This document shows, piece by piece, positions 27,431-36,463 of a DNA stretch of 64,000 nt. Source of the stretch: VXPQ01 sp965116435 (lineage in GTDB: Bacteria > Bacteroidota > Rhodothermia > Rhodothermales > VXPQ01); NCBI GenBank assembly GCA_965116435.1, contig OZ220686.1:682001-746000 (forward strand). Reading direction: 5' to 3'. Numbering within the stretch: position 1 is the first letter of the stretch; the number at the start of each line of letters is the position of its first letter. A program made the translations under genes and the position numbers. The notes under the pieces were generated by a model that had not been told where the DNA came from, made no database searches, and saw only the letters and a list, made by a program, of their open reading frames with translations.

Positions 27431-27480
27431 AATGACGCTTGGGCTACTTGTCGTGCTGCAAGAGTAAGGTCGATTACCGC

Positions 27481-28044
27481 TTAGCCGGCGTCCGGCTCCG
27501 CAATGGAAATCTGCGCCTTGATCTTCTTGCGAATCAGGTTATCCTCGTTGTTTTCTTCGATGTAGGTCTTGTACGTAGCGTAGTCGGGAAACCCCATTGT
27601 CCGCGCTTCGGCGTCCCACATCTCGAAATACGCCATCCAGATCTCGTCGATCACGTCGATATAGATCTCGTACGGCGTGAGCCGGTCCGTTTTGAAGGAA
27701 ACAACCGCCTGGGCCATCGATTCGGCGTAGCGGGGGTCCCTCCCCTCGTTCAGGGTATGTTTCTTGACTTCCTCGCGCACCTTCGGAACCGCCGAAGGAA
27801 TGTCTTCGATCAGCACGCGCCCCTCGGCATTGACGAGAATCTTGAGCATGTTGCGCTCCTTGACCGGAGGCGGCTCCTGGTTCTCGTCCAGTTTCGGGGG
27901 CAGGGTCATGCCGATGCCCGTATCCACATTGATGGTCGTCGTAACGAGGAAGAAAATGAGCAACAGGAAGGCGATGTCCGCCATGGAGGCGGTGGGGATT
28001 TCACCGCCTTCCCGGTCTTTCTTCTTTTTAAGCAATCCAGCCAT
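27481..28044 (-). CDS. exbD: ExbD/TolR-family biopolymer transport protein (first copy)
   Basis: A 187-aa protein. The membrane helix with the essential Asp is at the N terminus (ASMADIAFLLLIFFLVTTT, about residues 19-37), followed by a periplasmic domain that is longer than in the classical 140-aa ExbD and carries an acidic, Tyr-rich C-terminal extension (WDAEARTMGFPDYATYKTY, then ENNEDNL). Several lysines precede the helix, fixing the cytosolic N terminus. It is preceded by the small membrane protein and exbB. Confidence 0.92.
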   Translation of the reverse strand: MAGLLKKKKDREGGEIPTASMADIAFLLLIFFLVTTTINVDTGIGMTLPPKLDENQEPPPVKERNMLKILVNAEGRVLIEDIPSAVPKVREEVKKHTLNEGRDPRYAESMAQAVVSFKTDRLTPYEIYIDVIDEIWMAYFEMWDAEARTMGFPDYATYKTYIEENNEDNLIRKKIKAQISIAEPDAG

Positions 28045-28124
28045 GACGCAGTGCGTATTGGTGCTTTGAGAATGCCCGATTCAGCGCGCAGCCCGACAGG
28101 ACGGACTGCGCCGAACAAGGGCTG

Positions 28125-28400
28125 TCAGCTGTTGAACAAGCCCCGGATTCCGGATACCAGCAGGCTTACGGCGGCCAGCGCAAACATGATGACCAGCGTA
28201 TAGATGCCTGCGATGGCCCAATCTCCAAGGATCAGGCCAAGAATGAGCAACAGAATCGCCGGCACGAGTATGATCGCGGCGGTAACCAGGTTGATCTTTC
28301 CGTTCAGGATGCTCTTGACGCCGAACAGCAACATGCCGAGCAAGCCAAGACCCAGAATAATCGCAGCGATCCAGATAGCGATGGGAACTAAGGTGTCCAT
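28125..28400 (-). CDS. Small three-helix membrane protein between exbB and exbD
   Basis: A 91-aa protein made almost entirely of hydrophobic segments (IAIWIAAIILGLGLLGMLLFG; LVTAAIILVPAILLLILGLIL; IAGIYTLVIMFALAAVSLLV). I do not recognise a named family. It begins 20 bp after exbB and is followed 80 bp later by exbD, so it belongs to the ExbB/ExbD transcription unit and may be a subunit or assembly factor of the motor; that is inferred from position only. Confidence 0.75.
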   Translation of the reverse strand: MDTLVPIAIWIAAIILGLGLLGMLLFGVKSILNGKINLVTAAIILVPAILLLILGLILGDWAIAGIYTLVIMFALAAVSLLVSGIRGLFNS

Positions 28401-28420
28401 AGTCTAAAGAACGTTTGCGG

Positions 28421-29167
28421 TTAGTCGGAATCGCCGTCGGAGTCGTCCGAATAGGCGGGAGCGGCGGCCTGCGGCGACACCGGGCGGCCCGCCTGCAGCG
28501 ACACCAGCGAATCGATCAGCTCGATGGAAGCATCTTCCATTTCCACGACGATGCGGTCGATCTTCGACACCGCGTAGTTATAGAAGAATTGCAGGATGAT
28601 GGCCACGATAAGACCAAAGGCCGTGGTCAGGAGCGCGACCTTGATGCCGCCCGCCACGAGGCTCGGAGAAATATCGCCCGCCGACTCGATGGCGTCGAAC
28701 GCCTCGATCATGCCGACCACCGTTCCAAGGAAGCCAAGCATCGGGGCCAGGCTGATGAACAGGGAGAGCCAGACCAGCCCGCGCTCCAGAAAGCTCATCT
28801 CGATGGAGCCATAGGAAACCACGGCTTTTTCCACCGCCTCGATACCCTCTTCGTGGCGCAGGAGGCCGGCCTGGAACACGGCGGAGACAGGGCCGCGCGT
28901 CTTCGCGCAGATCTCCTCGGCGGAAGCAACGCCGCCGTCGTCAAGGGAATGCTTGACGTCGACAATGAATTTGCGGGTGTTGATGTCGGCCCGATTGAGC
29001 GTGATAATGCGTTCGAACGCAATAGCAAGCCCAATGATCAAACAGATCAGAACAGGCCACATCCACTGCCCGCCCTCGTTAAAGCGCTCTACAAGAACGT
29101 TGATGAAGCCTCCGTCCATGGAGGCCGCGTCCTGTAAAAGCAATACCATCAAGTTAGGAAGAGTCAT
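28421..29167 (-). CDS. exbB: ExbB/TolQ/MotA-family proton channel protein
   Basis: A 248-aa inner-membrane protein. It has an N-terminal helix (MWPVLICLIIGLAIAFERII), a long cytosolic helical part, and the signature pair of helices with GLVWLSLFISLAPMLGFLGTVVGM and GIKVALLTTAFGLIVAIIL, including the conserved Thr residues lining the proton path. An acidic tail ends SDDSDGDSD. A GGAGG Shine-Dalgarno-like sequence lies about 8 bases before the ATG at 29167, unusually clear for this window. It is the first gene of the operon; the 296-bp gap upstream (29168-29463) shows no gene. Confidence 0.94.
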   Translation of the reverse strand: MTLPNLMVLLLQDAASMDGGFINVLVERFNEGGQWMWPVLICLIIGLAIAFERIITLNRADINTRKFIVDVKHSLDDGGVASAEEICAKTRGPVSAVFQAGLLRHEEGIEAVEKAVVSYGSIEMSFLERGLVWLSLFISLAPMLGFLGTVVGMIEAFDAIESAGDISPSLVAGGIKVALLTTAFGLIVAIILQFFYNYAVSKIDRIVVEMEDASIELIDSLVSLQAGRPVSPQAAAPAYSDDSDGDSD

Positions 29168-29463
29168 GGATTGGTTCCTCCGGGAAACACGGTGTTTCGA
29201 TTACAAAGTATGTGCATGGTACGAGGGACGGCGCACGATGCGCAAGGTCCCTCTGTTATCCGCGGCTGCGCCATATTACCTGCCATTACTGCACAGGGCA
29301 CGCACGGCGCCGGCGCATGCCGGACATCGCATTTTCCGATAATCCGAACCGCCGGACAGGTCAAGTATACCCATTGAAAACCGAAGTGTCAATGCATAAA
29401 CGAAAAACATTGCCATTTCCTGCATTTTTTTATTCGAATCGGGGATAAAAAAGCGCAGGCGGG

Positions 29464-31152
29464 CTATTCGAGGGGCATTTTTGCGGCCCGATCCCACCAT
29501 GTCATGGCTTCTTGCAGCACCGGATCGACGGCGCCGATCGTTTGGTACCACATGCTCCGGTCGAACGTGCGCTGTCCGATGCGCGCCTTGATGCGCGTCA
29601 TCAGCAACGCCCGGTCGGCCTCGGCCTCGGAGCGGCTGAACCACCGCCCTTCCCGGTCGGGATCGTCCTCGCGGACAAGTTCCGGGCTGCCGTCCGGGAC
29701 GACATGGACGCCTTGTTCGTCCAGAAACGCCAGAAACGCATCGAATGCATCCGGGCCAAACGCAAATTGTTCGACGAATTCGTCCCGGCGCGCGGCCCAT
29801 CCTTCCTGAAAGGCGGCCCCGTGCCGGTCCAGCCAGGCCCGCGCATAGGCGTTATCCTGCGATTGTCCGATAACCGTTCGGGCAAACGCCGACAAGGAAT
29901 CCGGGTACACGATCACATCGGGCAAAATGCCTCCGCCGCCGAACACGGTGCGCCCTCCGGTGGTGACGTATTTCAGCGAGTCGGGCATCGCGTCCTGGAT
30001 TTCCGAGACGGTCAAGGCGCTTTCTTGCCGAAAGCGGTCCATTTTCGAGGCATAATAGTCGTCGCTTTCTCCGAGGGCGTACGGCGTCTGGATCAGGCGA
30101 CCCGACGGCGTATAAAAGCGCGAAATGGTGATGCGCAGCGCGCTTTCGTCGCGCAGGGGAAACTGCTTCTGCACAAGGCCCTTGCCGAACGTACGACGCC
30201 CCACCACGAGCGCCCGGTCATGATCTTGCACCGCGCCGGCCACGATTTCGCTGGCCGAGGCAGAATTTTCATTGACCAGCACGATGAGAGGCCCTTGCTG
30301 GAAACGCCCGCGGCCGCGAGCATAATTTCGCTGGCTGTATTCCGGGCGGCGGCCCCGGGCCTCGACAATCATCTGGCCATCCGACAGAAATGCGTCGGCG
30401 ATCTGCACCGCCATTTCCATGAATCCGCCCGCATTGTCGCGCAAATCGAGCACGAGGCGCTGCATTCCTTGTTGTTGCAAGGCGTCCATGCCCTCGGCAA
30501 ATTCGTCCGAGGTGGTGCGCGCAAACCGATTCAGCCGAATATATCCGGTCGAGTCGTCCAGCATGTAGTGCGCGTCCATGGTCCAGAAAGGAATCTTGTC
30601 GCGCGTAATATCAAACTGGAGCGGCTCCTCGTACCCCGGACGCTTCACCGTAACCTTGACCCGGGTGCCCCGCGGCCCCTTCAGCGTGCGCCCAACGTCC
30701 TCCACCGAAAAACCAATGGCCGACGAATCGTCCACGGCCACAATCCGGTCCCCGGAAAGCATGCCCACGGCTTCGCTGGGTCCGCCCGGCAACGGATTGA
30801 GCACCGCCACCGTGTCCATGCCGTTCGGGCCGGGGATGATCTCGAACGCGATGCCGATGCCATCGAACGAGGCGTCGAAATCCTCCTGCACGCGCTGCAT
30901 GGCCTCGGCGTCGATATAGATCGAGTGGGGATCGAGGTCGTCGAGCATCCCGTGGATGGCGCTCTCGGTCAACTCCGATGCAGCAACCTCCTGCACGTAG
31001 CGCTCATTGATCATGAGATACGCATCTTCCAGTTTCCTGAGCGCCTCCGCCGTATTATTCCGAAAGATCATGGCGTCCAGCTCGAACCCGAGGAGGACGC
31101 CCACAGCCAAAACGACTGCGCCGAAGAGGTATGTCTTTCGATTCTGTTTCAT
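29464..31152 (-). CDS. S41-family carboxyl-terminal processing protease
   Basis: A 562-aa periplasmic protease with an N-terminal signal anchor (YLFGAVVLAVGVLLGFELDA). A PDZ domain follows (FDGIGIAFEIIPGPNGMDTV to about residue 190), then the S41 catalytic domain with the Ser in VNENSASASEIVAGA and the Lys in GRRTFGKGLVQ. A C-terminal region of about 170 residues after ILPDVIVYPDSL is longer than in minimal CtpA. The family trims or degrades envelope proteins and substrates with exposed C termini. It is divergent from the PolX-like gene. Confidence 0.94.
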   Translation of the reverse strand: MKQNRKTYLFGAVVLAVGVLLGFELDAMIFRNNTAEALRKLEDAYLMINERYVQEVAASELTESAIHGMLDDLDPHSIYIDAEAMQRVQEDFDASFDGIGIAFEIIPGPNGMDTVAVLNPLPGGPSEAVGMLSGDRIVAVDDSSAIGFSVEDVGRTLKGPRGTRVKVTVKRPGYEEPLQFDITRDKIPFWTMDAHYMLDDSTGYIRLNRFARTTSDEFAEGMDALQQQGMQRLVLDLRDNAGGFMEMAVQIADAFLSDGQMIVEARGRRPEYSQRNYARGRGRFQQGPLIVLVNENSASASEIVAGAVQDHDRALVVGRRTFGKGLVQKQFPLRDESALRITISRFYTPSGRLIQTPYALGESDDYYASKMDRFRQESALTVSEIQDAMPDSLKYVTTGGRTVFGGGGILPDVIVYPDSLSAFARTVIGQSQDNAYARAWLDRHGAAFQEGWAARRDEFVEQFAFGPDAFDAFLAFLDEQGVHVVPDGSPELVREDDPDREGRWFSRSEAEADRALLMTRIKARIGQRTFDRSMWYQTIGAVDPVLQEAMTWWDRAAKMPLE

Positions 31153-31367
31153 GTCTGCCTGGTTATTCCTCCCGGAATGCCTTGATTACGTTCGCGTACG
31201 TGCGCGTACGTCCGCAAAGATCGTCCTGCACAGAAAACCTCCTGCGCGGAAAAGCGTGAACTGTTCCCCCGCCGCGGCATATTACGCTATGCAGCATCCT
31301 GCGATGCAGCAAAGATACAAGAAGCGGCCATACAGGATCCCACGCACCGTTCATTCTTCCACGTTTT

Positions 31368-33041
31368 ATGAGCGCCAACCAGGATATTGCGCGCCTGCTG
31401 AAAGAGACCGCCGCACTCATTGAGATTACGGGCGGGAATACATTCCGGGCCCGCGCTTTCGCCAAAGCCAGCCGTCTCATAGGCGGACTGGAAGAAGATG
31501 TAGCCGAGCTCGCCGCAACGGGTTCTCTCGAGACGTTGCCGGGGGTCGGCGCCGGCCTTGCGGCGCAGATACAGGATATTCTCGACCGGGGCGCCTTCGA
31601 TCTGTACGAAACGCTGCGGGCCGACATTCCGCCCGGCTTGCCCGACCTGTTGCGCATCAAGGGGCTCGGCGCCCGGAAAGTGCGGCGGCTCTGGCAGGAA
31701 CTGGACATCGCATCCCTTGAAGACCTGGAGGAGGCGGCCCTCAGCGGGCGCCTTGCCAATGCAAGCGGGTTCGGCCCCAAAATGCAAGCGGCCATGCTCG
31801 AAAACATTCGCCTTCTGAAACGATACGAGGGACGGCTGCGGTACGACGAGGCGCTGGACGAAGCCCTCCGTTGCATGGAGGCCATCCGGGGCACGGACGA
31901 AGCGCTCGAAGTCCGGCTTGCGGGCGCCCTCCGACGGAATCTGGACACCGTGGACCGCATCGACCTGGCGATCGCGGCAGAGGACCCCGAACAGGCTTGC
32001 CAGGCGCTGGCCGGATGGTGGACGCACCGGGAACAAGAGGCAGACGGCACGTACGTCTTGCACGCGACGCTGGACCACGAATTTCCCCTGCGCATGCATG
32101 TCGCAACGCCGGAGCAATACGGCGCAACGCTCTGGAAAGCCACCGGATCGGCGGCGCACGTAGCGGCGATGCAGGCCCGGTGCGAGGCGCCCCGCGAAGC
32201 GCCTTCCGAACGCGCCGTGTTCGACGCAGCGGGGCTGCCGTTCATAGACCCGGCCCTTCGGGAAGATACCGGAGAACTGGAGGCGGCGGCCCAAAACGCA
32301 TTGCCTAACCTTATAGCTTACGAAGATATCCGGGGTACGTTGCACAACCACTCGACGTGGAGCGACGGCAAGCACACCCTGCGTCAAATGACCGACGCCG
32401 CGCTGGACCGGGGCTATGCCTACTACGGCGTATGCGATCACAGCCAATCCCTGGTCATCGCCAACGGACTCAGCATTGAGCAGGTATACGCGCAACAGGA
32501 GGAAATTCGCGCCCTGAACGAACTGTACGGAGACCACTTGCGGGTATTCAGCGGCACCGAATGCGATATCCTTGCGGACGGATCGCTGGATTATCCGGAC
32601 GATGTGCTGGCTACGTTCGACCTGGTGGTGGCGGCGATCCATACCCGGTTCGAAATGTCCGAACAGGCAGCGACTGAACGACTCGTGCGGGCCATCGAAC
32701 ATCCCCGCACCATGATCCTGGCCCATCCGACCGGGCGCTTGCTGCTGAAACGGCAAGGCTATCCCATCCGGCACGAAAAGGTCATTGATGCCTGTGCGGC
32801 AAACGGCGTAGCCCTCGAACTGAACGCGAATCCCTACCGACTGGACATCGACTGGCGATGGATACGGTATGCCACCGACCGGGGCGTTCCCATCGCGATC
32901 AACCCCGACGCGCATGCGATCGGGCAACTGGACCACATGCGCATCGGCGTGCTGGCGGCCCGGAAAGGTTGGCTTACGCCCGAGCAGTGCCTGAACGCCC
33001 AAGGCGTAGAGGACTTTTCGGCCTGGCTTGATCGCAAATGA
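31368..33041 (+). CDS. PolX-like protein: degenerate family X polymerase domain plus intact PHP domain
   Basis: It has 557 aa, matching bacterial PolX. Helix-hairpin-helix motifs occur at LETLPGVGAGLAAQI and LLRIKGLGARKVRRLW. In the palm the usual GSLRR...DxD reads GALRRN (186-191) then VDRID: the first metal Asp is Arg197, the second Asp199 remains, and the third (normally VDFR or VDLR) is Pro240 in EFPLRM. The PHP domain keeps its metal ligands (H326 and H328 in LHNHSTWSDG, CDHSQ, ECDIL, AAIHTRF, HPTGR, NPDAH). Inference: the 3'-5' exonuclease or AP-endonuclease activity is retained and DNA synthesis probably lost. Confidence 0.9.
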   Translation: MSANQDIARLLKETAALIEITGGNTFRARAFAKASRLIGGLEEDVAELAATGSLETLPGVGAGLAAQIQDILDRGAFDLYETLRADIPPGLPDLLRIKGLGARKVRRLWQELDIASLEDLEEAALSGRLANASGFGPKMQAAMLENIRLLKRYEGRLRYDEALDEALRCMEAIRGTDEALEVRLAGALRRNLDTVDRIDLAIAAEDPEQACQALAGWWTHREQEADGTYVLHATLDHEFPLRMHVATPEQYGATLWKATGSAAHVAAMQARCEAPREAPSERAVFDAAGLPFIDPALREDTGELEAAAQNALPNLIAYEDIRGTLHNHSTWSDGKHTLRQMTDAALDRGYAYYGVCDHSQSLVIANGLSIEQVYAQQEEIRALNELYGDHLRVFSGTECDILADGSLDYPDDVLATFDLVVAAIHTRFEMSEQAATERLVRAIEHPRTMILAHPTGRLLLKRQGYPIRHEKVIDACAANGVALELNANPYRLDIDWRWIRYATDRGVPIAINPDAHAIGQLDHMRIGVLAARKGWLTPEQCLNAQGVEDFSAWLDRK

Positions 33042-33064
33042 TCCCGGCATAGCCCTGAAACGCC

Positions 33065-35239
33065 TTGACGTACCTGCGAAAACGGATTATCCTTCCGGCG
33101 ATCGCCGCCTTGTGCCTCGCCGTTGCGTGCGGAGCCGTCCTGTACTTGTCGTACGGCCTGCCCGCCGCGCCGCCGCAAACGGACGACATACCCGGACTGG
33201 AAGCGACCGTCCGCCTGGTCGTCTACGAAAACGGGGCCGCGGCCATAGACGCCGCCGCGCCGCGCGACGCCTATGCGGGGCTTGGGTACCTGCATGCACA
33301 GGAGCACGCCTGGGCCATGACCTTATGGCAACGAACCGCCCGGGGCGCCCTGTCGCCGTGGTTCGGGCAGGACGCGCTGGCTATAGACCGGTTGGCCAAG
33401 CGGCTCCGGCTCGGTTCCATGAGCCAGGCCGCGTACGCCGCCCTCGCTCCGGAGGACCGGGATAGGCTCGACGCCTACGTAGACGGCGTGAATGCGGCGC
33501 TCGCCGGGCGGCGCATCGAACAAGCGCCTGAGTTTCTCCTGCTTCGCGCCACGCCGGAACCCTGGGAACCCTGGTTTCCCCTCGCGATCGAGCGGCTGTT
33601 TGCCTGGCTTTCCGTGGCGTTGCCGCACCCGGACTCGTTGCAACACGCGCCGCCCGCGCTCAACGCACTGCGAGAAGAGCATCGTCTGCTGCAACAATGG
33701 CTGCATCTTCATGGATTCGACCACAGTATGGCCTGGGCCATCACCGACGACGCCGGAACGCATCTGACCCAGCGACAGGTGTACGGCGCTTCGGCGTTGC
33801 CCCTGTTTCAGGAAGTCGCCATGACCTACCCCGGTCAAACGGCCATGGGTGCCACCTGGATCGGCACGCCGTTCATGCCCGCGGGCCGCACAAGCGCCCG
33901 CGCCTGGGCGATTCTTCCCGAAAGCACGGCATCCTTGTATGTCGCGGCGGACGAGGCGCCCGCCGCGACATTCGAGTACGAAAAATGGACCGTCGCCGAG
34001 GGGGAGGAGGCGATTGCGCGTTTCCGGCGAGACGAGGGCGCGCTCTTTCTCGGGATGGATTCCCTGTCGGCGCTCTATGCGCCCCATGCGTCCCATGCGC
34101 GCCCGGCGCCTGCGGACATGCCCGGCGGGCAAGACGGGGCGGCGATTCGCCTGTACCTGACCTGGCCGGGGTGGGAGCCCGTCAGCGACGCCGCCGCCTG
34201 GTTCGGATTGCTGTCCGGGACGGATGCGCCGTTCGCGCTGCAGGATGGGGACGGGCTGATGGTGACGCGCACGGATTCTGTCCGCATCACCGGCACGCCC
34301 CTGTTCGCGATCCGGCAGAACGGCGTCGTCGCCGCCGGCAATAACCCCTGGTCCGCGTTCGCAGCCGGGCGCCTTGCGGCGCGCACAGAACGCGCAGCGA
34401 ACATCGCGGACGACCTGGAAGACCCTGAAAACCTGAAGGAAACAGACGATCTGCGCAGCGCATGGGCCGCACGCATAACGCCCCGGCTCATGGCGACCCT
34501 CTCCGCAAGGCAGGCCGACGCCCGCCCGGCGCTTTTCGAGGACGCCCTGGACTACCTGCGAAACTGGGATTACGCCTTTGACCCGGCCAGCATCCCCGCC
34601 ACGATTGCGGACACCTGGGCCCGCGTATATTTCGATAGCCTGGGGACCTGGCCGGGCCTGTCGCTGGATAGCGCGGCGCCGGGCGCTGTCCGGCCGGAAC
34701 CCCCTCGCATCGAACAGCGCATCATGGAACGCACCGTAACCACGCTGGCCGAACGCTTCGGAGAAAACCCGCAGCAGTGGCGCTGGGAACATGCGCAGCC
34801 GCATACCTGGTATTTTCCCGTATGGTCGGCACACGCGGCGGCCGGAGGGAAAACGCACGCGGCGTCCGCCGCAAAAACACACGGCGCGGCCCGTCGATAC
34901 GCGCCGATACGGCTTCCCGGAGCCGGGCATGTAACCACGTTGCGATACGGGGTATCGCAGTCCGGGCAAGCCTTGCCTGCGCCTGCGCAATGGGAGGCCT
35001 GGATATCGACGGCGTCATGGCCGGCGCTGCGCTATCGCGTCCGCCGGTTTCCGGTCCATCGACCCTTTGGAAGGTACCTCGTTCCCGACCGCGCCCCCCG
35101 CCCCGCCGTCTTGCGCACAGACAGGAACCCCGAAGAAGACGGAGAACCCATCCGATACGTCACCACGCTTTTGCCCGAGGATGCTCTGATTAAGTCCGCG
35201 AAGATCAGAGGCAGCGAGGAGTGGGCTGGCAAGGAATGA
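33065..35239 (+). CDS. S45 (penicillin acylase family) N-terminal nucleophile hydrolase relative
   Basis: The frame starts at a TTG at 33065, 24 bp after PolX, with a membrane/signal segment (ILPAIAALCLAVACGAVLYL). The alpha-domain motif GYLHAQEHAWAMTLWQR is typical. The nucleophile region reads GFDHSMAWAIT: Ser221 and the +3 Trp are kept, but the residue before Ser is His instead of the usual Gly, and the NDPH-like motif is absent, so processing and activity are uncertain. A late AAGNNPW may be the oxyanion Asn. The last 19 residues (DALIKSAKIRG to GKE) are encoded by repeat copy D; without the insertion the gene would end TTLLPE. A cytoplasmic substrate cannot be proposed. Confidence 0.8.
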   Translation: MTYLRKRIILPAIAALCLAVACGAVLYLSYGLPAAPPQTDDIPGLEATVRLVVYENGAAAIDAAAPRDAYAGLGYLHAQEHAWAMTLWQRTARGALSPWFGQDALAIDRLAKRLRLGSMSQAAYAALAPEDRDRLDAYVDGVNAALAGRRIEQAPEFLLLRATPEPWEPWFPLAIERLFAWLSVALPHPDSLQHAPPALNALREEHRLLQQWLHLHGFDHSMAWAITDDAGTHLTQRQVYGASALPLFQEVAMTYPGQTAMGATWIGTPFMPAGRTSARAWAILPESTASLYVAADEAPAATFEYEKWTVAEGEEAIARFRRDEGALFLGMDSLSALYAPHASHARPAPADMPGGQDGAAIRLYLTWPGWEPVSDAAAWFGLLSGTDAPFALQDGDGLMVTRTDSVRITGTPLFAIRQNGVVAAGNNPWSAFAAGRLAARTERAANIADDLEDPENLKETDDLRSAWAARITPRLMATLSARQADARPALFEDALDYLRNWDYAFDPASIPATIADTWARVYFDSLGTWPGLSLDSAAPGAVRPEPPRIEQRIMERTVTTLAERFGENPQQWRWEHAQPHTWYFPVWSAHAAAGGKTHAASAAKTHGAARRYAPIRLPGAGHVTTLRYGVSQSGQALPAPAQWEAWISTASWPALRYRVRRFPVHRPFGRYLVPDRAPRPAVLRTDRNPEEDGEPIRYVTTLLPEDALIKSAKIRGSEEWAGKE

Positions 35240-35431
35240 CGAAGCAGCGTGGCAGGCCCCACGTAATGAGGAATGACGCAGCCAGCGCGCTCCTCGATGC
35301 CTCCCGAAGGGCGCTTCACGACACCGACGAAGCAAAACGCCGTGTTTTCCGCTGATTTTAACGATGGAATCATTACAAACGCTACTCGCGTACGTGAAGC
35401 GCTGATCGAAGTGGATTTGATCAGTGCATCC
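35179..35431 (-). mobile_element. 253-bp MITE-like element, full copy D, TSD CCGA
   Basis: Full-length copy in the orientation of copy C. CCGA flanks both sides (35175-35178 and 35432-35435). Excision of the element and one CCGA restores CCC GAA TAA, a sense codon pair and stop in the frame of the upstream acylase gene, so the insertion point lies inside the last codon of that gene. The downstream kinase starts only 12 bp after the element. Confidence 0.9.
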
Positions 35432-35443
35432 CCGAATAACGCC

Positions 35444-36370
35444 ATGCCGTCCACCGAACGCATCTATGCAGGCATTGACGCCGGCGGCTCCAAAACCGAG
35501 TTGCTGGCCGCACAAACGCAGGGAGAAGAACTCCTGAACCTGTTTGGTCCCTGCGGGAATCCCGCCCGCACGGGGTTTGGGGAATCGGCGGATGTCCTGG
35601 CCCAACTGATCCTGCAAACGATCGAGCGGTTCGGCGAGGAGCGCATCGCCTCGATATGCGCCGGCGTCGCCGGAGCGGGGCGGATGCAAGATCAGCAGCT
35701 GCTGTACGAAAACATCCGGGAGCGGCTGCCTGCTTCGACGCGCGCTATTCCGCTGTGCGTAACGCACGACAGCCGCATCGCCCTCGAAGCCGCCTTTGAA
35801 GGGGAAAGCGGCGTGATGGTGATATCGGGGACCGGCGCCGTATCGCTGGCCCGCACCCGAACCGGCGAATTTTTGCGGGCCGGGGGCTGGGGCTACCTCA
35901 TCGGAGACGAAGGAAGCGGATATGCCCTCGGCGCCGCCGGATTGCGCGCCGTGGCGCACGCATTCGACGGAGGACCCGACACGGCGCTGCGGACCCTGCT
36001 GGCCGCATCGGGAGAAATCACGGGCAGGACAGACCTCTTTGAAGTGGTGTACAAGGCCAAAACGCCCTTGCAAAAATTCGCCCGCACCGTGATCGAGGCC
36101 GCGCAAGCCGGAGACGCCGTCGCCGCCGCGATTATCCGAAAAAACATCGCCCTGCTCACCGAACAAATCGGCTGGCTTGTGGCGCGGTGCGCCGATATAC
36201 GCCCCCGGATTACGCTCTTGGGCGGACTGTCCGGCAACCCATTCTACCGGGAACGCCTGCAAGGCGCCCTCCTCGAACGCCTGCCGGACTGGGAATGCGT
36301 GGAACCGCTGAACCGACCCGTCGTCGGCGCATGGCGCATGGCGCGGGACGAGGCGGCGGCGAACGCCTGA
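35444..36370 (+). CDS. BadF/BadG/BcrA/BcrD-type ATPase, N-acetylglucosamine-kinase-like
   Basis: A 308-aa ASKHA-fold sugar kinase relative. From the ATG at 35444 (MPSTERIYAGIDAGGSKTEL) the phosphate-1 loop is GIDAGGSKTE, the second is VISGTGAVSLA, and the block GGWGYLIGDEGSGYALG is diagnostic for the BadF/NAGK group. ITLLGGLSGNPFYRE marks the adenosine site. Likely a cytosolic GlcNAc or related amino-sugar kinase for cell-wall recycling. An in-frame extension upstream lies entirely in repeat copy D and was discarded. If the acylase/kinase pair was once an operon, the repeat now separates them. Confidence 0.88.
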   Translation: MPSTERIYAGIDAGGSKTELLAAQTQGEELLNLFGPCGNPARTGFGESADVLAQLILQTIERFGEERIASICAGVAGAGRMQDQQLLYENIRERLPASTRAIPLCVTHDSRIALEAAFEGESGVMVISGTGAVSLARTRTGEFLRAGGWGYLIGDEGSGYALGAAGLRAVAHAFDGGPDTALRTLLAASGEITGRTDLFEVVYKAKTPLQKFARTVIEAAQAGDAVAAAIIRKNIALLTEQIGWLVARCADIRPRITLLGGLSGNPFYRERLQGALLERLPDWECVEPLNRPVVGAWRMARDEAAANA

Positions 36371-36463
36371 ACGCATACAACCGGCCCGCGCAGACACCCC
36401 GACCTGGAACCTGCATGGTCCGGGAAGCCGCCGCAGGCCGCAACGCCTGTCTATTCCGCCTGT

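Noticed and set aside
35273..35443. N-terminal extension of the BadF-type kinase inside element copy D
   Set aside because: It is encoded wholly by the mobile element; the kinase fold begins at MPSTERIYAGIDAGG.
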